A stretch of 64,000 nucleotides of DNA from Corynespora cassiicola. Its lineage: Eukaryota > Ascomycota > Dothideomycetes > Pleosporales > Corynesporascaceae. Below the pieces are notes generated by a model that was not told where the DNA came from, searched no databases, and was given only the letters and a program-made list of their open reading frames with translations. The stretch spans positions 5,952,001 to 6,016,000 of the forward strand of contig JAEUWY010000005.1 in the NCBI GenBank assembly GCA_022059125.1, read 5' to 3'. How positions within the stretch are numbered: the stretch's first letter is position 1; every line of letters begins with the position of its first letter. Below are positions 54,569-64,000 of this stretch, in pieces. Made by a program: the position numbers and the translations under genes.

Positions 54569-56527
54569 CTACATCTTAACTGGTCGAATCTCATCACCCC
54601 GACTCGACCTCCCGCTCGTCTCACTCTTTTCCTTTTCCAACTCACTGTTCCTCTCACTGACGCCAATCTCCTTATCCTCAGCAGCCATTTCAACGACGGC
54701 CTTGTCCTGCGCCCCAAGCTCCTCGTCGGTCCTCTCACTCGGACCATGTATAACCACCGCCACCGGCCTCCCATCCGCACTCAACTTGTCCTTCTTCTGC
54801 ATACTCCACCCGCCCTTCCACCCCACCCACCCCTCCTCCCACGGCCCCCTCGCACACATGGTCAAAATCGCACACCCCACAAACCCCACGCTCGTACTCC
54901 CCGACCCGATCCACCCCGCCCTCGCATAAATGTGATTCCCCGCCGCCGTCCCGACGAGCTGCCCGCAAAAGGTGGCGACCATGAAGGCCGTGTTGACGCC
55001 GTTGCGGCGCTTGGGCTCGATGCTGTAGATGGACGAGCGGTTCGCGATCTGGGCCGTCTGCATGCCAAAGTCTTGCAGGAAGGCTTGCAGGATGGGGCCG
55101 GCGATGTTGAAGCGGCCGACGTAGGTGCCGAGGCAGATGCCGATGAGGACAAGGGAGAGGCCGACCAGGACGGACAGGTGGGGGACGAAGCGGTCGGTGA
55201 CTGTGCGGGCGTAGAGGGGGCCGAAGCACATTGCGGCGATGCCGATTAGGCCGAAGAGGCCGATGGTTAGCGGGGCATAGTTATATGGCGGGCCGGCGAG
55301 GAGGAAGGTTAGGGTTGTCCAGAAGCTGGTGAATGTGGCTGAGGTGAAGAAGCTGGCTACGCATGCTTGGACGAGGACGGGGTGCTTGCCGAGCATCTTT
55401 ACAATTGTCCTGGATTACGGTGTCAGTATTCGGGTTAGGTAGCTATCGTGGATACTATTCAGAACTTACCAAAGCAGATTGAAATAGTTCATGCCAGGAT
55501 TGGTGGCGGGATAGTCTGGCATGAAAAGCCAAAGGAGGATGAATATGACATATTGCAGTCCAAATGACATCCAATAAACTGAGCGCCACGTTACATAGTT
55601 TGTCATTGTACCTGACAATACACGAGCGACGAGGATACCAAGCATGAGCCCCGAGACTACCACAGAGAGTGCAGCAGCGCGGCGATTCGGTGGAGCAAGA
55701 TCTCCTACGAGGGGAAGCATGAGCTGTGGCTGCGAATTGACATTTAGTAAATGCATGAAGGTAGTCACTGATATACTTGATACTATGCAAAGCGACTTGA
55801 GAGAAACTTACTGTTACTGTCGTCACAGCTACAATGAAGGATATTGCTGTAAATGCCCCGAGATTATTGGTAATGCAAAGTCCAAGCCTACCACAAGTCA
55901 ATTATTGGCCTTCCCACAAGTAGACAATGCATCATAGGGTCGAAAATCCACAACGCAAAAAAAGGCAAATAAACCGTGCACATCAAAGTGGAAGACTCGA
56001 CCAAAGGCAGATATGCCAAGACAGAGAAAAAAAGTGCATGGATAAGAAAAACCCACGAATACAAGCAAAACATCGCCTTACCACATAGTCGCCGTAAACC
56101 ACACCAACCCCACCACAAACGGCCTCCTGGGTAAAAGATCCCCCAACGGACACAGAAACAGCAGCCCCGCCGCATACCCTGCTTGCATGACCGTCGGAAT
56201 CTGCGCAACCTGCTCATACCTCACGCCAAAGTCGTCGGCCAGGATGTTCAAGATGGGGTGGTTGTAGTAGAGGTTCGCGACCGTGAACCCCGCCGCAAAC
56301 GCGAACAGGACGTTCATGGCCATGCTGAATTGCGGCGGCTGCGAAGGGTCCCAGCGGCACCGCGGGGGCGTCCAGTTCACCACGTCCCATATGCGACGCC
56401 ATACCGGCGGTGCTGCCGGTCGTTTTTGCGGAAGAGGCGATGGGGCTGCTGCTGCTGTGGATGTGGAGCTGAGCTGGGGTTCGGGGTTCGGCTGTGGTGG
56501 TGCCTCGGAGGTTTTTTCGGACGTCAT
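54569..56527 (-). CDS. MFS transporter
   Basis: Exons 56527..56082, 55887..55812, 55729..55470 and 55409..54569 give 540 aa with about twelve hydrophobic helices. The N-terminal 65 residues are Pro/Ala/Ser-rich and cytosolic. Helix 1 (FSMAMNVLFAFAAGFTVANL) precedes the antiporter-style loop LGDLLPRRPFVVG between helices 2 and 3. Later segments are QLMLPLVGDLAPPNRRAAAL, VVSGLMLGILVARVLSG and WRSVYWMSFGLQYVIFILLW. The architecture is like bacterial-type MFS_1 permeases found in fungi; substrate unknown. Intron 1 is long for this window (194 nt), but it has a good GTAAGG donor, a TTGAC branch and GTAG acceptor, and restores ATMWLGLCITNN. The C-terminal tail is long, charged and Ser/Glu-rich. Confidence 0.9.
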
Positions 56528-57284
56528 TGATCTTTGGGGTTGTACGAGGACATGGGATTCTAGGATCAGCTATGTTACGCAACGCAACGCAAAATGCGGC
56601 GGGGATGGCTGCAATGTGGAAGTGTACAGAATTGGAGTTTGGGAACTGAGGAAAAAAGAGGAAGAGGAGGGCATATTTGTCATGCGCCGCACAAGTGAGC
56701 GGTGCGCTCCTTTGCATACCGACCGCATCGGCAACTCGTGGGATATGGCGAATCGTGGGCCGGGCCCGACGTCCGCCCGTTATCTCCATCATCGCTGCGA
56801 TCTCCAATCACGATGGCGCATATCGTGTGGGTCGCTGACCGGGCAATGCAAGCGGTACCCGTACCCGCACGTCGCAGTCAGGTCGTAAGCATGTCAACGT
56901 GTAATCCATGTGCTTTTTGTGGTCTCAGGACATCGTAAAGCCGACATGCCGGGCACAAAACCAGAAGACTGGCGGGGATCGTGCAATTCAACGTCAGGCA
57001 CTCACAGCCTGTAGTTAAGATATTCGTGCGAGTGCAGAAAATCAAACACTCAGCACATTCTCATTCGGGCACATGTATAAGCTCGTGTAGCTGCATATAT
57101 ACTAAAACGCCAGCCAGCGTCCTACCAATCGTCACCTACGTACGCAGAAATCTATGGTAGGCCCAGGAATCATGCTGCCATTCCAAGTAGTAACGCAAAA
57201 ATTCAAGTCCAAGAGAGAGTGCCTGTTCCATGCCACTGACGCCTCGCCAAATATACACAAATAGGGAGCCTTGATTACATGGCC
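56528..57284. other. Intergenic
   Basis: MFS promoter and 3' flank of the TFIIF gene, both on the minus strand. No gene seen. Confidence 0.5.
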
Positions 57285-59493
57285 TTACGAGGGGCTCGCG
57301 GCGGCACTCTTGGACCCTAGTTTCTGGTTATTCATGACCGCGTTGATGGTTTCGGCAGCAGGCATCTCGGCAAGTGGTGTGAGCCAGCTGCGCTGCTTGT
57401 CGAAGCTTGAGACAGCCTTGACAAGACGAATGAACAATTGGGTGTTGCTCTTGTCAACCCGGTCCTTGAATGTGGTGATCAACGACTGGATTGTCATACC
57501 ACCAGCTGGAAGAGCATCATAGATCTCTTGGGCAGAGGGTAGACGAGTTTCTAGTTTATGTCTTAGTTTTGTCTTTTTTTTTAGAATGTAAAGGGAACTT
57601 ACGCGAAGCCGACATAGCAGATCCGGGGGCAGCGGGGCTACCAGCTCTGCTTCCATTGGCTTGAGTCGCGGCGGGACTGCCAGCGCGACTACCACCAGGG
57701 CTACCGCCCGGAGATGCACCGCCTAGGCGAACCTTGAGCTTGTGCTTCTTTGACTTACCAGCGTCCGTCATCTCGCTTTCGCTTCCGGATGCAGCACCCT
57801 TTAGGGCTGAGGATTTGAGCTTGTCGTGCTTCTTCTTGTGCTTCTTGCGCGACGACTCGTTGCCACTAGCATCCGAGAGATTTGGCGAGCCAGGGCGCTT
57901 CTTCTTGTTCATATCGACAGCCTTATGAATTGCCAAAGGTGTGTTTGAACCTTTTGTGGATGCGCCAGAGCCAACCTTGGCGCCTTCTGGATCATTCCCA
58001 TTCTGTTCGGCGGCCTTCTTTTCTTCCTCTTCCTTGGCTCTCTGCCGCTCAGTCTCAGAATCAGTCTCGTCTTCGCTGGTGTCGCCGTACTTGTTTTCGT
58101 CGTCATCGAGATAGTCATAGTTCTTCTCGCGTCTGGCAAGTGCCTTGCGGAGTTGCTTCTCGAAAATCTTGGCCTCTTCGGCTGCAGCCTTCTCGCGCTC
58201 TTCTTGGCGGTAGATTTGCTCCTCACTACGAAGTTCAAAAGCATTAGCAGCAAGTTGATCGCGCTTCAAGCGTTCAGCGGCGTCCTTGACCTCAACATCC
58301 TCGCCTTCGAAGAGACCGTTCAGTCCTTCTTCGTCGTCGGCAAAGTCTTCTTCCACATTGAAGTCAATGTCATCAGCGTCTGCCTCCCGCTTGATGACAA
58401 TTTCGTCGTCATCTGGACGTCGAGGACGAATCCTGCCCTCATCATCGTCGCCTTTGCCGCCAACACGAGTACGCATACCCCTGCGCTGTTCAGCTTCATA
58501 TTCCTGCTCGCGCTTCATGTTGCGCTTTTCCAGGTTGCTGAGGAAAGAGGGGACCTTTTCGGTTTTAGCTAGAGCCTTGTCGACGTCTTCGGCGTTTGTG
58601 CCCTTGACTTTGCTCTTGACTTGAAATCTGTACCACCTCTCCATGGGGGCCATCTGGATGGCGCCTTGACCGTTGGAGAAATCAGGCGTCAGCATGACAT
58701 GCGCCTCTGAGAGCTCGGATTCGTATGTTCCGACCCATGTTTGCTTATTCTCAAAATCCTCAAGATGCCACGGCAGAGTTTCCTCATAACGCAACAATTG
58801 GCGCTTTCTGGCTTCGGGTGTATCGTCAGGCCGATACTTTTGTTCCGTCTTCTTCTGGAATGGGACGGCGGGCTTCTTTGCTCCAGATGGCGCAATCTTG
58901 GCCATATTTTCTTCTCGAATCTTGCGTCGTTCCTCCTTTTGCATTTCCAATCGCTCACGTTCTTTGGCCTCCTCCACGTCTTCCTTTGTCTCTTCTTCTT
59001 CAAAGTGAGAACCGGCACCACTGGGGGGGGCGCGAGGATCGCGTCGATGTAGGCGAATTGGAGGAGTAAACTGCTCTTCATCTTCAATGTTGACGCGCCC
59101 CTTGCTCTGAAGACGCATGACGTGATGCCTGAGGCTTCGGAGGTCGCGTTTTGTGAGCACAAGCGGTAGTCGCATAGCACCCTTAGCAAGGTACTCTTGC
59201 TTCAGAGCCTCGACAGAAGCACCTTCATCAGTTTTGGTCGCTTCCTTCTTCTGGGCAGGGGTTTCGTTCATCTGTGTCAGAGACACCAGCGGGCGGGCAA
59301 TCTGCTTGAGCGGTCTTCGCGGAGGGCGCATAGGATCCGTCTGCGGGCGTGGGCGGCGGCGTCGGACCTGGCCATTTAGTGCGGCGGGGGTGGTCCCTGC
59401 GACAGTGGCAGGTGAGGCGCTGGCCGAAGGGTGCTGACCGTTGGTAGCATTGCCGGTGGAAGCTGCAGCTGGGGGCTGTGGAGCGCCGTTCAT
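57285..59493 (-). CDS. TFG1: TFIIF alpha subunit (Tfg1/RAP74)
   Basis: Large subunit of general transcription factor IIF, which binds RNA polymerase II and stabilises the initiation complex. Exons 59493..57603 and 57550..57285 give 718 aa. The N-terminal dimerisation barrel with Tfg2 is spread over about 100-330: MRLPLVLTKRDLRSLRHHVM, TWVGTYESELSEAHVMLTPD and MERWYRFQVKSKVKG, with a charged insertion between. The middle is highly acidic/basic (IDFNVEEDFADDEEGLNGLF, YDYLDDDENKYGDTSEDETD). A Gly/Ser/Ala repeat of GSRAGSPAA type lies at about 605-635. The C-terminal winged helix comes mostly from exon 2 (TRLPSAQEIYDALPAGGMTI, FIRLVKAVSSFD). The 52 nt intron (GTAAGT...ACTAG) creates MSASQTRLPS. 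Confidence 0.92.
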
Positions 59494-60119
59494 GGTGAGA
59501 GCGGCGCGCGAGTACCGTTACGCGCGGCGGCCCTGGATGAGTGTTACTAGCTGGTGGGCTGCTGTAGTAGTAGGCGGCTTGTGGATGGGGAGCGGAAAAG
59601 AATGTGGGTTTTGTTGGGTGGATAAAGGATGGTGTGCCTTTGTTGTCTGCTAGGTAGACGTTTCGGAGGACGTGAGCTAGCGTCATCCATGGTCGCGCCA
59701 AGAGATGCCGACGCTAACCCGCCTTCGGTACCACGGAAAAACCCGCGCTCCGCCAGCCCTATCCGAGCTTCACGGGCCGCACTTCTATGTGCTTGTGCCA
59801 TCGACGCCGACCCGTATAGTCCACTGCAAGCGCCCGACTCAGCTTTCACGGCCCTCGGGAGACCTGTGCTATATCTCGGCAACGGCACCCGCTTTGCGGA
59901 TCGATGAGATCCCAACAACAGTGACCGCCCTTTGTGATTGGACCAACCACACCTCAAGGCTGGATTGCTTGACCTGTAATTACCTTTGTTGGCGGGAGGC
60001 CAACTTTATTTTTGGTTAGCAGCCATATATATATTGCTTCTGCAGCTATTGCCCATCAGTAATTTTGACGATAACTGAGTCCCCACCAGGCCTTAAAGCA
60101 CACAACCCATCTCTCCACA
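59494..60119. promoter_or_regulatory. Divergent TFG1/Cid1-gene promoter
   Basis: 626 bp between divergent ATGs. A TATATATAT run (60025-60033) lies about 90 bp before the plus-strand ATG. A reversed CCAAT box (ATTGG) is near 59937-59941. Confidence 0.5.
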
Positions 60120-62333
60120 ATGGACAAACAATCAGCTCAGGTGACGGCCGAGGCTGACGGCAGCTTGGAAAGCAGGCTTCGCGGCTTGCTCCTGAGCAAT
60201 GTCACAATGTCTAATCCCGAGGCTACCCAGGAAGCTTCGACTCCCGGTAATCCGCGCCGAGGCAGGGGAGGTTATCATAGAAATCCTAATAGGAAGCCTC
60301 CAGGCCAACCCCAATCAGCCCATGGGCATACTGCTGCTCCCATCTCCCCAGGGCTACGTAGAGGATACGGAAGGGGCTCTCATCAACACCAGGGGACTTT
60401 CCAGCCTCGACGGTCCCAGCAGTCTAATGTCCAAAACCCTTCCAATGCCCAGTCTGCAAACGGTGTCGAGGCCCAAGCAAGCGCGAATACTCAACACCGT
60501 TCCAATAATCACAATGGACAGCGGCAAAATTTCCCTTCACACCAGTCCAATCAAGGTAACCTAGAAGAAGTCCATGCCCTAGGAGCCAGGATTTTTCAAC
60601 GACCGAGACCACAGGGGCCCCAGGCTCATCACAACCCCAATCACGCCAACACAGTCGTGGATCCGATAGCTCAAATCAGACACCTTGATGCTCTGGCGGC
60701 AGAAGAAGTGCCCAAGGTTGAGATCAGTTTACCCGAAATCGAGGAGAAGGAAGTTTTCAGGAAGCACTTGGAGTTGCTATGCCAGTCAGCCGTGGCCAAA
60801 GCATTCCCTGATATGGTGACAATTTCTCTAGTAGGTTTTGGTAGCCTTGCATCAGGGTTTGCAACGCCGGGCTCTGACATGGACTTGTCCGTTGTTCCCT
60901 CGTTGAAACATGAGACGCTGGCAGTTCTATACGAACACTCGATAAAGCAACGCATTCCAAGGTTACTCGAAGGAGCTATCCTCGAGGCAAATATTGGTGG
61001 ACGCCTTCTTACGAGGACTCGCGTACCAATTCTCAAAGTGTGTGAAAAGCCAAACGAGACACTGTTCAAGGCATTGTCCGACGAGCGGAAAAAGTGGGAG
61101 GAGCTCCCAGAAGCGGAAAGATACATTGATCCTCCGCCCCAGCCCAAACCCAGCCAAAAGCCGATACCGGGTGCTGGAACAGATACTGCTGCCCAAACAG
61201 CCGTGAAGAGCGAGCCAGCCACGGGTAACTCGAAGGAGATGACTGCCCCTTCCATGCCATCCCCACTTTCAGAGCCCAACCGCTCTGTGAACAACGGAGA
61301 AAATAATGGGGGAACCGAGCCCAAAGAACGCGTACCTCGGGGTGAGAGAGCATGGGCCCGCGAAAAGGTTCTCGGTCCCCTCGACTTTCCAAAAGACGGC
61401 GTGGGCATTCAATGTGACATCAACTTTGAAAATCCCCTCGGAATCCAAAACACTCACCTTCTCCGCTGCTACTCCCTCACGGACCCGCGTGTCCGCCCCA
61501 TGGTCCTGTTTGTGAAATCATGGGCTAAGCGCCGAAAGATCAACAGTTCTTACTCGGGCACGCTGTCATCCTATGGCTGGGTGCTCATGGTACTACACTA
61601 TCTCGTCAATGTCGCCCACCCGCCCGTGTGTCCAAACCTACAGCTCTGCGCGCAGCAACCAAGGAACCTGGAGGGCCTCGAACAAATGTTCCAAGAGTCC
61701 AAGGTTGGGGGGTATGAAGTCCGATACTGGAAGGACGAGGAGGAAATCATGCAAGCAGCATACGTCGGACGGCTCACCCAAAACCGGCAATCAGTCGGTG
61801 CCCTCCTGCGCGGATTCTTTTCCTACTATGCTGCCGTCTCCCCGGGCTATGTGTACGGCGCTCGCCCCCCGTCCTTCCACTGGACGACCGAGGTCCTCAG
61901 CCTTCGGACTCCCAATGGCATACGCCTGAAACAGGAAAAGGGCTGGACGGGCGCGAAAACCACAATCTCTGGCGGAAAGGAAGTGCGGCATCGGTACCTC
62001 CTGGCCATTGAGGACCCCTTTGAGCTGGACCACAATGTCGCTCGCACAGTGACGCATCCCGGCATCGTGGCCATTCGGGACGAGTTCCGCCGAGCGTGGA
62101 GGATCCTCTGTGCTATTAGTCGGAACGAGACGCCGTCTGAGGGCGGGCTGTTCGATGAAATTGCCAATCCAACTCCGTCTGCGCCTGCAGTGGCACCAAA
62201 GGAGATGGACGGGCAGAAGAGCGAGGTTGAGGGAGCGTCGGCCGCTGTCGATGGCCAAGCTGCGACGCCTGCGGCTGCGGCTGCATCGTCTCTGGGCGGC
62301 CAGGAGCAGCAGCAGCAGCAGCAGCAGCAGTAG
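60120..62333 (+). CDS. Cid1-family nucleotidyltransferase
   Basis: Non-canonical poly(A)/poly(U) polymerase of the Cid1 family (terminal uridylyl- or adenylyltransferase acting on RNA 3' ends). Single exon, 737 aa. Residues 1-190 are Gln/Asn/Gly/Arg-rich and RNA-binding-like. The catalytic palm has the GFGS motif (239-242) and metal-binding Asp253 and Asp255 in GSDMDLSV. The third Asp is Asp433 in IQCDINFENPLG. About 115 residues (312-425, charged, Pro/Ser/Gly-rich) are inserted between strand RVPILKVCEK and that third Asp, where Cid1 has about ten. The PAP-associated domain follows (RPMVLFVKSWAKRRKINSSY, LSSYGWVLMVLHYLVNV, IEDPFELDHNVARTVT). It ends in an Ala-rich stretch and a polyQ tract of nine CAG codons. 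Aspergillus CutA/CutB are relatives; orthology is not settled. Confidence 0.9.
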   Translation: MDKQSAQVTAEADGSLESRLRGLLLSNVTMSNPEATQEASTPGNPRRGRGGYHRNPNRKPPGQPQSAHGHTAAPISPGLRRGYGRGSHQHQGTFQPRRSQQSNVQNPSNAQSANGVEAQASANTQHRSNNHNGQRQNFPSHQSNQGNLEEVHALGARIFQRPRPQGPQAHHNPNHANTVVDPIAQIRHLDALAAEEVPKVEISLPEIEEKEVFRKHLELLCQSAVAKAFPDMVTISLVGFGSLASGFATPGSDMDLSVVPSLKHETLAVLYEHSIKQRIPRLLEGAILEANIGGRLLTRTRVPILKVCEKPNETLFKALSDERKKWEELPEAERYIDPPPQPKPSQKPIPGAGTDTAAQTAVKSEPATGNSKEMTAPSMPSPLSEPNRSVNNGENNGGTEPKERVPRGERAWAREKVLGPLDFPKDGVGIQCDINFENPLGIQNTHLLRCYSLTDPRVRPMVLFVKSWAKRRKINSSYSGTLSSYGWVLMVLHYLVNVAHPPVCPNLQLCAQQPRNLEGLEQMFQESKVGGYEVRYWKDEEEIMQAAYVGRLTQNRQSVGALLRGFFSYYAAVSPGYVYGARPPSFHWTTEVLSLRTPNGIRLKQEKGWTGAKTTISGGKEVRHRYLLAIEDPFELDHNVARTVTHPGIVAIRDEFRRAWRILCAISRNETPSEGGLFDEIANPTPSAPAVAPKEMDGQKSEVEGASAAVDGQAATPAAAAASSLGGQEQQQQQQQQ
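62303..62330. repeat. CAG repeat coding C-terminal polyQ
   Basis: About nine CAG codons immediately before the TAG stop of the Cid1-family gene. Confidence 0.85.
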
Positions 62334-63312
62334 GAGAACGAGAAACCAAAAGTTCTCATTTCTTAAGAGGGGGGCGTAATCAACAAGTATAGTAGCGCAC
62401 CAGCCGACTGTCGTTTTTGTCTGATGTGTGTACCAAAATTCTCAATTCCCCAACTCTCTTCCCGTTAGCCATCCACCATCCTGTTCACGTGTTCAAAGAA
62501 GGCCCCGATGACACGTCCACTGGCGTGGCATTGGCATTGTGGATCGGAAAATGGCGTCGGGGGTTGGCAACGGCCGCTTGGATGATGCAATGGGACTTGT
62601 GCCTCTCGTGGCGATCGGCAAAGGTGTCCTCTTTTTTTTTAGTTCCTTGTTACCCTGGGCCGGGTCCCTGGGCCCTTGGAGTGTTCGCATTGGCATGCAT
62701 GACATGCTTTGTTTCGCGGGGGTGTTTGCGAAGCTTGATTTAGGTGTTGGCTGGCCGGCTGGCGTGTACACGGGATGTGGGATGTGGTGGGACTTGTGGA
62801 TAGTTTTCTTTTTTTCGTACGACGAGGTGATGACTGTCCATTCTCTTGTTACGATATAGATACTGATTTACGGCCTCTGACTATTTCTCGTGTACTCGTG
62901 CCCTCGTCCCTTCATCACAATCCGCGAATGATAATCCAGACTTCAAGCTCTACACGCAAAAGGACCATATGTATGATATATATTTTTTATTGATTTCCTC
63001 TGTACGGCCAGAGAGCACATTAAACGTGTATAGTTCATGAACGACGGGCGGGGCAATCCAAAGGAGGGTAGCGTCAGAGCCACCAGCCGAGGACAAAACA
63101 ACCCAGCAAAAACAGTCCCCTTCTCGCATCATAATGCCTAGACGCAAGAGTACTCACATGTAGCCGCGTAAATCACATATACACATTTACACATGAAAAA
63201 CAACATGTACTCATCCCGCATCCTCACCAAAACCGCCAGCGCGCCCCACACCACCTTCTAACCCAAAATGATGATCTTCTTCAGGAAAGACGGAGGGGTA
63301 GAGAGAGAGCGT
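62334..63312. other. Intergenic between convergent genes
   Basis: 3' flanks of the Cid1-family gene (plus) and the sugar transporter (minus). No gene seen. Confidence 0.5.
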
Positions 63313-64000
63313 CTAGGCAGCCTTGGGCTCAACATTCTCAACGGTAGCACCGCCGCCTGTCTTGACTTTGACCTCTCCCTTCTCGATATCGGCCTGCAGC
63401 TGGTCGAGACGCGACAAGGTGCCCGAAGTCTTCCAGGCAGGGATACCGCGGTCGAAAACATCGTCCATCTCCTCGAGCGTCTTGCCCTTGGTCTCAGGTG
63501 CGGCGAAGAACATCTAATAAGCAAGAATCGTTAGTGCAAATTCTTCAAATTACCACGTACGTGGAGACAATTGCAAACTTACGTGGATCAGGGCACATCC
63601 GTTGAAAGTGCCAAAGATCATGTACATCTTCCAGTTGATGCTCCAGAGAAGCGGGGGTACGGCAAAGGCCAGGGCGCAGTTCCAAGCCCAGTTAGAGGCT
63701 GTCGCGAGGGACACAGCCTTGGCACGGACCTTTGCGGGGAAGATCTCGGACGGGTATGTCCATGAGGTAGGACCGTAGGTGGTAGCAAAGGTAGCGACGA
63801 AGAGGTACGAGCAAGCGACGATACCCTTGGAAACGGAGCCGTGCTGGCTGGGGATGACCCAGGAGATGTCCCTGTCGTCGGGGTTGGGGTTGGGCACGCC
63901 ATAGGCACCTTGGAGGGCACCGGAGGTGAAGAGCCAAAGCATCATTCCGGTGGAACCGCAGAGGAGGGCGGGACGGCGACCAACCTTGTCAAGCCAGATG
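63313..64000 (-). CDS. MFS sugar transporter, partial
   Basis: C-terminal part of a sugar porter of the major facilitator superfamily; the 5' part lies beyond the right edge. Exons 64000..63583 and 63513..63313 (intron 63514..63582, 69 nt, CTAAC branch) encode about 206 residues. Diagnostic motifs are DKVGRRPALLCGSTGM (the loop after helix 8), YGPTSWTYPSEIFPAKVRAK (the PESPR-equivalent region with helix 10) and ASNWAWNCALAFAVPPLL. After the intron comes the sugar-porter end signature FFAAPETKGKTLEEMDDVFD. The cytosolic tail is Lys/Gly/Val-rich and ends VENVEPKAA. Substrate (hexose or other) cannot be told from this part. Confidence 0.92.

Noticed and set aside
1..64000. CRISPR arrays, prophage, insertion sequences, rRNA genes
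   Set aside because: None seen; spaced identical repeats are limited to the tRNA-like pair and microsatellites, and gene structure is eukaryotic.

Overview
The window reads as nuclear DNA of a filamentous ascomycete (Pezizomycotina). Coding regions are cut by many 45-80 bp introns with GTAAGT/GTGAGT-type donors and CTAAC or CTGAC branch sites. Genes lie about every 2.5 kb on both strands and are mostly conserved housekeeping genes. Fungal-only families are present (Zn2Cys6 regulator, KapC-type bZIP, ERG25). A dothideomycete is my best guess from overall resemblance, but this is inference. I assembled exon structures by hand from splice signals and checked that the reading phase closes in every spliced gene.

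Layout, left to right: a partial small basic protein (-, runs off the left edge); IMH1 golgin (-) and ZUO1 zuotin (+) sharing a 263 bp promoter; a universal-stress-domain protein (+); a Golgi pH regulator/GPHR-type membrane protein (+); a 71 aa small protein (+); a gene-poor stretch with two tandem tRNA-like Pol III units (13.3-13.7 kb); a nitrogen-type cluster at 14.1-22.1 kb; ERG25 (+), PAF1 (+), a UFD1-domain zinc protein (-), an F-box protein (+), YIP1 (+) and ARP8 (+). Next come a 2.9 kb gene-free stretch, pterin-4a-carbinolamine dehydratase (-), kapC (+), a 2.6 kb gene-free stretch, holocytochrome c synthase (-), an acyltransferase relic, a proline-rich membrane-tail protein (-), a candidate 61 aa gene (-), HGH1 (+), an MFS transporter (-), TFIIF alpha/TFG1 (-), a Cid1-family nucleotidyltransferase (+) and a partial sugar transporter (-, runs off the right edge).

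The most interesting region is 14.1-22.1 kb. A Zn2Cys6 regulator and an NCS1 nucleobase/ureide-type permease are followed, divergently from the permease, by one gene fusing an isochorismatase-fold amidohydrolase (triad Asp33/Lys145/Cys178) to an AtzF-like allophanate hydrolase amidase (triad Lys335/Ser409/Ser433). The shared 650 bp promoter holds a tight cluster of HGATAR sites, the binding motif of the AreA/NIT2 nitrogen regulators. I infer a compact import-and-hydrolysis module that releases ammonia from biuret or a related ureide. The substrate is not proven by sequence.

Other points of note are a start codon split by an intron in ERG25, very short coding exons (2, 18, 21, 22, 35 and 43 nt), alternative 3' ends in the F-box gene, a long insertion inside the Cid1-type catalytic domain, and an upstream ORF in the kapC leader.
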